Part shown: positions 59,569 to 64,000 of the stretch, one piece after another
Layout of the letters: every line of letters begins with the position of its first letter
Position numbering within the stretch: the stretch's first letter is position 1
Source of the DNA: Rhizobium sp. Root482
GTDB lineage: Bacteria > Pseudomonadota > Alphaproteobacteria > Rhizobiales > Rhizobiaceae
Assembly (NCBI RefSeq): GCF_001426565.1
Contig: NZ_LMFA01000026.1
Coordinates: 343,076 to 407,075, forward strand
DNA: 64,000 bases
Reading direction: 5' to 3'
Program-made: the position numbers and the translations under genes
Notes under the pieces: model-generated
What the model was told of the DNA's origin: nothing
Database searches by the model: none
What the model saw: only the letters and a program-made list of their open reading frames with translations

Positions 59569-60471
59569 TCAGATCGCGAAACGGTTCTCCGCAACCCCCT
59601 GTGCGACGCCCTCGACGGCAAACAGCCCGCCCGCCAGCGGCTGGGCGGCACGTTGTTTCGGCGTCAGGAATTTGGCGGCGGTGGTGATGTAGAGGGTGCG
59701 GAAGTCCACTCCCCCGAAACAAACGCAGGTCGGATTGCTGACGGGCAGCCGAATGACTGTGTCGATACGCCCATCCGGTGCATAGCGGACCACGCGGCCG
59801 CCGGCGAAAAACGCAGTCCAGAGGCCGCCGTCGACGTCAAAGCAGGCGCCGTCCGGCCGTTCGCCCGTCGCCGAATAGTCTGCAAATAACCTCCGGTTCA
59901 CAATCGCGCCATCGCTCGGGTCCATGTCGAAGACAAAGCTTTGATGCCGCCGCGTATCGGTGAAGTGGAACCGCCGCCCGTCTGGCGAAAAGGCAATCCC
60001 ATTGCTGACGATGACGTCGCCAAAGATGCGCTCGACTCTCCGGTCGGGATCGATCCGATAGAGCGCGCCATTCGGCCGGTGCAATTGGTTGTCCATCGTC
60101 CCGATCCACAGCCGGCCCCAGGGATCGACGCGCCCGTCGTTCAGCCGGTTGTCCAGCCCGGTCTCGACCTCGGCGAAGGGCGCCAATGTCCCGTCCGGCG
60201 CGCGCAAGAGGAGCGAAAGATCGCGCGCCAAAATGTGCCCGCCGGACGCCGTCAACGCTTGGCTGCCGAGATAAGTCGCCTCGCGATCCGGAAAGATTTC
60301 GTGGAACCGCGCGGATGGATCGAAGCTCTGGAGCTTGGGTTTCTCGATATCGAGCCACCAGAGTTTTTGCGTGCGGTCGCACCACAAGGGAGTCTCGCCT
60401 AGTTGGTCGGCGGGGCGCAGGATGCACTCCACCTTTTCGCTGGCGATCGTCCTTGCCATCCTGCCATCCAT
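59569..60471 (-). CDS. SMP-30/gluconolactonase-family lactonase
   Basis: A 300-residue beta-propeller lactonase. Metal-binding and family motifs: LGETPLWCDRTQKLWWLDIE, NDGRVDPWGRLWIGTMD and SNGIAFSPDGRRFHFTDT. Family members open sugar or aromatic-derived lactones. It is three bases after quiC and is co-transcribed with it. A lactone step is not part of the textbook quinate route, so it may handle a lactone of quinate or of another hydroxy acid. Confidence 0.88.
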   Translation of the reverse strand: MDGRMARTIASEKVECILRPADQLGETPLWCDRTQKLWWLDIEKPKLQSFDPSARFHEIFPDREATYLGSQALTASGGHILARDLSLLLRAPDGTLAPFAEVETGLDNRLNDGRVDPWGRLWIGTMDNQLHRPNGALYRIDPDRRVERIFGDVIVSNGIAFSPDGRRFHFTDTRRHQSFVFDMDPSDGAIVNRRLFADYSATGERPDGACFDVDGGLWTAFFAGGRVVRYAPDGRIDTVIRLPVSNPTCVCFGGVDFRTLYITTAAKFLTPKQRAAQPLAGGLFAVEGVAQGVAENRFAI

Positions 60472-60474
60472 TGA

Positions 60475-62364
60475 TCAACTCCTCGGCAGGCCGGCGGGGC
60501 GCAGGTTCTTCTTCAGCGCCGCGATGCGGAAGATGGCGTTCGCAGCACCATAGCCGCGATAGTTGCGCCGCTCGACGATCTCGAAGAAGAAGCCTTCCCC
60601 ATAGGTCGAACTGTAGAGCTGGAAATACTCGCCGTGCTCGTCCCGGTCATAGAGGATGTTCTCCGCCTTCAGCCGCTCGGTGAGGTCCGGATCGAGCCCG
60701 AATCGCGCCTCGACATCGTCGTAATAATTGGGGGAGATGTGAAGCGGCTGGAAACCGTTTGCCCTGAGCGCCGCGGCGGTCGCGAAAATGTCGTCCGTCG
60801 AAAAGGCGATGTGCTGGACGCCCGAGCCGAAATTCTCGGCGATGAAGTGGCCGGCAAGCGTGCGCCGGTTCTCCGCACCGTTCATGGTGATACGCAGCGA
60901 TCCCTCGCCGTTCTGGATCACCTGGCTGCGCACGACGCCGGACGGGTCGATGATATCGACGACAGGCGATTTCTCCGCCTCGAAGATCGAGGTATAGAAC
61001 AGCAGCCAGGTCAGCATCTCCTCATAGGCGACCGTCTGGGCGATGTGATCGACCCGGGAAAGCCCTGCCGGCGCGACGTCCCCGTCCACTTCGAGCGGCA
61101 CGAAATCGATATCCCAGATGCGACCGAGATCGGCTTTGTCGTCGAGAAGATAAAGCAATCCGCCGCCGACCCCGCGGATCGCCGGCACATCCACCTCGCC
61201 GGCTCCGACCGGCTGGCTGAAAGGTTCGGCGCCGAGCGCCACGGCACGTGCCATCGCCTCGGCCGCATCCTCCACCACAAGCGCCATTGCATAGGCGGAG
61301 GTGCCGTGCACCGCATAAGCCGCGTTGGCAAAGCCGATATTCTCCGTGTTGACGAGAATACGTATGCCGCCCTGCTCGTAGAGATCGACCCGCTTGGAAC
61401 GATGCCGCGCCGTGCGGCTGAAACCGAGCGTCCGCAAGAGCCTGGCGAGCTCGGCCGCGTCCTCCGCATTGGCCGAAAACTCGACGAAACCGATGCCCGA
61501 CACGGCAACGCGTTCCGGCATCGGCGCCAGCGTCAGGCTGGAGGACGCCGGGCGGCGGCGCACCTGATCGCCTAGATAGACGAGCGACCGCTGACCATCG
61601 GCAGCGATCGCCTTTGCGGAGCCGCCGCGAAACTGGTCGTTGAATATCTCCAGCGAGAAATAGCCGTCATAGCCCGTCTCGGCGATCGCGGCTGTGAAGT
61701 CCGTTACGGCAAGATCGCCTTCGCCGGGCATATTGCGGAAGTGCCGGCTCCAATAGAGCAGGTCCATGTCGATCATCGGCGCGTCGGCGAGCTGGACGAT
61801 GAAGATGCTTTCCTTGGGGATCGAGCGGATTGAATTGATATCGATCTTGCGGGCGAGCGAATGGAAACTGTCCAGGATAAGGCCGATATTAGGGTGCTGC
61901 GCTCGGCGCACGATCTCCCAGGCGTCACGGTGGTCGAAAATATGCCGCCCCCAGGCCAGCGCCTCGTAGCCGACCCTTAGGCCGCGCCGGGCGGCCCGCT
62001 CACCCAGTTCGTGGAAGTCGGCGGCGGCGCGGTCTATACCGCCGAGCGAGACCGGCGAGACGTTCGAGCACACCAGAACCAGATCGGTACCGAGCTGCTG
62101 CATGATATCGAACTTGCGTTCGGCGCGGTCGAAGGTGCGGGAGCGATGCGGCTCCGGCATGCCCTCGAAATCGCGGAACGGCTGGAACAGCGTGATCTCC
62201 AGCCCGTGGTCGCGTACCATCTTCCCGACGTCTGCCGGGCTGCCGTCGAAGGCAAGGAAATCGTTCTCGAAAATCTCGACGCCATCGAAACCGGCCGCTG
62301 CAATCGCCGCCAGCTTGTCGGGCAGTTCACCGCTGATCGAGACGGTCGCGATCGAGGTTTTCAT
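60475..62364 (-). CDS. quiC: 3-Dehydroshikimate dehydratase, fused isomerase/HPPD-like type
   Basis: A 629-residue two-domain protein. Residues 1 to about 275 are a xylose-isomerase-like TIM barrel (MKTSIATVSISGELPDKLAAIAAAGFDGVEIFENDF; metal ligands include E and H in DSFHSLARK and SLEIFNDQFR), the dehydratase domain. Residues about 285-629 are a 4-hydroxyphenylpyruvate-dioxygenase-like VOC domain (VDHIAQTV, GVQHIAFSTDD, FFFEIVERRNYRGYG). This is the bacterial QuiC1/QsuB-type arrangement that dehydrates 3-dehydroshikimate to protocatechuate. Its stop and start couple it to neighbours on both sides. Confidence 0.92.
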   Translation of the reverse strand: MKTSIATVSISGELPDKLAAIAAAGFDGVEIFENDFLAFDGSPADVGKMVRDHGLEITLFQPFRDFEGMPEPHRSRTFDRAERKFDIMQQLGTDLVLVCSNVSPVSLGGIDRAAADFHELGERAARRGLRVGYEALAWGRHIFDHRDAWEIVRRAQHPNIGLILDSFHSLARKIDINSIRSIPKESIFIVQLADAPMIDMDLLYWSRHFRNMPGEGDLAVTDFTAAIAETGYDGYFSLEIFNDQFRGGSAKAIAADGQRSLVYLGDQVRRRPASSSLTLAPMPERVAVSGIGFVEFSANAEDAAELARLLRTLGFSRTARHRSKRVDLYEQGGIRILVNTENIGFANAAYAVHGTSAYAMALVVEDAAEAMARAVALGAEPFSQPVGAGEVDVPAIRGVGGGLLYLLDDKADLGRIWDIDFVPLEVDGDVAPAGLSRVDHIAQTVAYEEMLTWLLFYTSIFEAEKSPVVDIIDPSGVVRSQVIQNGEGSLRITMNGAENRRTLAGHFIAENFGSGVQHIAFSTDDIFATAAALRANGFQPLHISPNYYDDVEARFGLDPDLTERLKAENILYDRDEHGEYFQLYSSTYGEGFFFEIVERRNYRGYGAANAIFRIAALKKNLRPAGLPRS

Positions 62365-63254
62365 CCCACAGCCCCCGGACGAATGTCGCCAGCCTCGCCG
62401 GTGCCGGTGAGCGCCATGAAATGGCGCATCATCCGCCCGGCATCCGCCTCGCAGCCCGTGAAGAGACCGAAGGCCCCGACCGCCTGAAACACCGCCATGC
62501 CGCCGCCGTCGACCACCCGGCAACCGCGACGCCGCGCCTCGGCGAGAAGTTCGGTCTCGAGCGGAAAATAGACGATCTCGGCAACCCATTGGCGGGCATT
62601 CAGGAGATCGGCATCCAGCGGCAGGCCGGGATAGTTCGCCATGCCCGTGGGGGTCGCGTGGATCAGCCCGGAAGCATCCGCCATCGCCGCCGCAAGATCG
62701 CTACCGGCGGAAATCCGCGCGGATGGAAAGCGTTTCTTCATGGCAGCGACAAGAACCGCGGCACGGCCTCCGTCGGGGTCGAAGATGGTCATGGCATCGG
62801 CCCCCAGCATCAGGATCGCATAGACCGTCGCAGCCCCCGCCCCGCCGGCACCAAGCTGCACGACGTGGCGAAGCTCGGCATCGGGCAGACGCCGGCGGAA
62901 GGCCTCGGCGAAACCCCACCAGTCGGTGTTATGGCCGTGGCGCTTGCCGTCCCGCAGCACCACGGTGTTGACGGCGCCGAGCGTCGCGGCATCCTCGGAA
63001 AGCGTGTCGAGCAGCGGAATGACAGCCTGCTTGCAGGGATGTGTGATGTTGAGCCCGACGAAGCCGTCTGCCTCCGCCCGCTTGATCAACGCGGAAAGAC
63101 GCTCAGTCCCTCCACCGAGAAGATCGAGGTCGAGCAGGTCGTAGCGATAGGCAAAACCCTGGCTGCGCGCTTCCGCCATATGCATGGCAGGCGTCAGCGA
63201 CGCCTGGATGCCGGAGCCGATAAGCCCGGCGCGCATGATCTTGGAAGTTTCCAT
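62361..63254 (-). CDS. Quinate/shikimate dehydrogenase, QsuD-like
   Basis: A 297-residue NAD(P)-dependent dehydrogenase of the AroE family. The substrate segment GSGIQASLTPAMHMAEARSQGFAYRYDLLDLD is the pattern of catabolic quinate/shikimate dehydrogenases (compare C. glutamicum QsuD), and the catalytic Lys and Asp are in NITHPCKQAVIP and HNTDWWGF. It oxidises quinate to 3-dehydroquinate and/or shikimate to 3-dehydroshikimate. It is first in the operon; overlap with quiC is ATGA. The start at 63254 is preferred over 63236. Confidence 0.9.
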   Translation of the reverse strand: METSKIMRAGLIGSGIQASLTPAMHMAEARSQGFAYRYDLLDLDLLGGGTERLSALIKRAEADGFVGLNITHPCKQAVIPLLDTLSEDAATLGAVNTVVLRDGKRHGHNTDWWGFAEAFRRRLPDAELRHVVQLGAGGAGAATVYAILMLGADAMTIFDPDGGRAAVLVAAMKKRFPSARISAGSDLAAAMADASGLIHATPTGMANYPGLPLDADLLNARQWVAEIVYFPLETELLAEARRRGCRVVDGGGMAVFQAVGAFGLFTGCEADAGRMMRHFMALTGTGEAGDIRPGAVG

Positions 63255-63351
63255 CCTTGTCGCCGCACGCCATGCCGACAGCTCTCGCGCCGGCACCGCT
63301 TGCAGCCCTTCCCGTCTTTCCGGTCGAAACCGAAGCCTCACTCCATGGATC

Positions 63352-63380
63352 GGAATAATGTACTAACTAGTTCGTGTCAA
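63352..63380 (-). promoter_or_regulatory. aroE/quiC operon promoter with embedded operator motif
   Basis: Reading leftward: TTGACA (-35, 63380-63375), 17 bases, TATTCC (-10, 63357-63352). The spacer holds TGTACTAACTAGTTCGT (plus strand 63359-63375), matching 57698-57714 at 14 of 17 positions. An operator between -35 and -10 is a typical repressor position. Confidence 0.65.
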
Positions 63381-63440
63381 TTGCACACCGTTGAAACGAT
63401 GCCCGGACCCGCCTATGAACGGTGGACAAGCCTGCATGCC

Positions 63441-63476
63441 GGGCCTGCATGCCCGGGAGGGTGAGCATGCAGGCCC
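63441..63476. repeat. 12-base inverted repeat upstream of the TetR gene
   Basis: GGGCCTGCATGC (63441-63452) and GCATGCAGGCCC (63465-63476) pair perfectly around a 12-base loop, and a further CCTGCATGCC copy begins at 63431. No U-run follows. It lies 31 bases before the TetR start and may act as an operator or transcript structure. Confidence 0.45.
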
Positions 63477-63507
63477 CCGACTGGACGCCCATCTGGATAA
63501 TATCGAC

Positions 63508-64000
63508 ATGCCGAGACAAGAGCGCAGTACGCGCAAGAACGACCCGGAAAAGACGAAAGAGGACATTCTGAGCGTCGCAACGGAAGAGTTTGCCGCCCAT
63601 GGCCTGTCGGGCGGCCGGGTGGATGCGATCGCCGAGCGCACACGCACGTCCAAGCGGATGATCTATTATTATTTCGGCAGCAAGGAGGATCTTTATCTCG
63701 CGGTCCTAGAGAAGGCCTACCGCAAGATCCGCTCGCTGGAAGCCGATCTTGAACTCGGCGACATGACGCCAGTGGTAGCGCTGAAGACGCTCGTCGCCAG
63801 CACGTTCGACCATGACGAGCGCAACCCGGATTTCGTCCGGCTGGTCAGCATCGAGAACATCCACCAGGCCGCGCATATGCAACGGTCCGGCGAGATCAAG
63901 GATCTCAACGTCTCGATCATTCGCACGCTTGAGGGAATTCTCGAGCGCGGCAAGAAGGACGGCAGCTTCCGGCGCGACATCGACCCCATCGACCTGCACA
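63508..64000 (+). CDS. TetR/AcrR-family regulator, N-terminal part (gene runs off the window)
   Basis: The visible 164 residues start MPRQERSTRKNDPEKTKEDI and contain the TetR HTH (GRVDAIAERTRTSKRMIYYYFGSKEDLY, about residues 35-65) and part of the helical effector domain. The gene continues past the right edge in the same frame. It diverges from the quinate/shikimate dehydrogenase operon, so it is the best candidate to bind the shared 17-bp palindromic motif; that is inference. The start was chosen at 63508 because a longer in-frame start is not available. Confidence 0.88.
   Translation, partial: MPRQERSTRKNDPEKTKEDILSVATEEFAAHGLSGGRVDAIAERTRTSKRMIYYYFGSKEDLYLAVLEKAYRKIRSLEADLELGDMTPVVALKTLVASTFDHDERNPDFVRLVSIENIHQAAHMQRSGEIKDLNVSIIRTLEGILERGKKDGSFRRDIDPIDLH

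Noticed and set aside
1..64000. CRISPR arrays, insertion sequences, tRNA/rRNA genes, phage genes, toxin-antitoxin pairs
   Set aside because: I looked for regular spaced repeats, transposase motifs, tRNA-like cloverleaf ends and integrase genes and saw none that could be supported. The lone XRE gene has no toxin partner.

Overview
The window reads as chromosome or megaplasmid DNA of a GC-rich alphaproteobacterium of the Rhizobiales, most like Rhizobiaceae (Rhizobium/Sinorhizobium/Shinella type). This rests on gene content (N-methylproline demethylase of the StcD type, several ProVWX betaine importers, TRAP and Liv importers, a Paracoccus/Pseudaminobacter-style sox cluster, many FadR/GntR regulators) and on the translated proteins. 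Coding density is high. I saw no rRNA, tRNA, insertion sequence, phage gene or CRISPR array. Genes at both edges are cut: a class III alcohol dehydrogenase on the left and a TetR regulator on the right.

Layout. (1) 1-7890: a locus for methylated onium compounds, with glutathione-dependent formaldehyde dehydrogenase (partial), a DddL-like cupin, StcD-like N-methylproline demethylase, a TetR regulator, a ProC-like reductase and a betaine-type ABC importer (proX-proW-proV). (2) 7923-9599: a membrane sulfatase/phosphoglycerol-transferase-like enzyme with a Pho-box-like sequence at its 5' end. (3) 9810-20349: an unassigned nitrogen-compound island. A glutamine-synthetase-like ligase and an RpiR regulator diverge from an N-formylglutamate-amidohydrolase-like enzyme, two isochorismatase-fold hydrolases, a complete Liv-type importer and a class III aminotransferase. 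(4) 20400-31877: thiosulfate oxidation, with soxVWXYZABCD on one strand, soxS, a SqrR/SoxR-type ArsR repressor and a SoxT-like YeeE protein on the other, and a Tat-exported metallo-beta-lactamase-fold protein plus a DUF302 protein at the edge. (5) 32032-45301: sugar-acid catabolism. It has a FadR-type regulator with an enolase-superfamily dehydratase and a DMT transporter, then a TRAP importer with a XylX-like FAH enzyme, a second FadR-type regulator, a GlcD-like flavoprotein, DenD- and LtnD-like dehydrogenases and a XylD-like IlvD/Edd dehydratase. (6) 45695-49134: a second betaine ABC importer and a small XRE regulator. (7) 49212-54182: an FMN reductase, a MarR-EmrA-EmrB efflux cassette and a DMT transporter. 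(8) 54237-64000: quinate/shikimate catabolism, with a TRAP importer and type II dehydroquinase in one operon, and quinate/shikimate dehydrogenase, 3-dehydroshikimate dehydratase, an SMP-30 lactonase and a second DctP in another.

How they work together. Region 8 encodes import plus every step from quinate or shikimate to protocatechuate. Its two operons share a 17-bp motif placed inside their likely promoters, which ties them to one regulator, plausibly the TetR at the right edge. Region 5 resembles a Weimberg-type route: XylD-like and XylX-like enzymes give an alpha-ketoglutarate semialdehyde-type product, although the semialdehyde dehydrogenase is not in the window. Region 1 couples uptake and N-demethylation of a proline-betaine-like compound to formaldehyde disposal. 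The DddL-like cupin raises the possibility that a sulfonium compound is also a substrate. Region 3 has no obvious known pathway and is the best candidate for undescribed chemistry.
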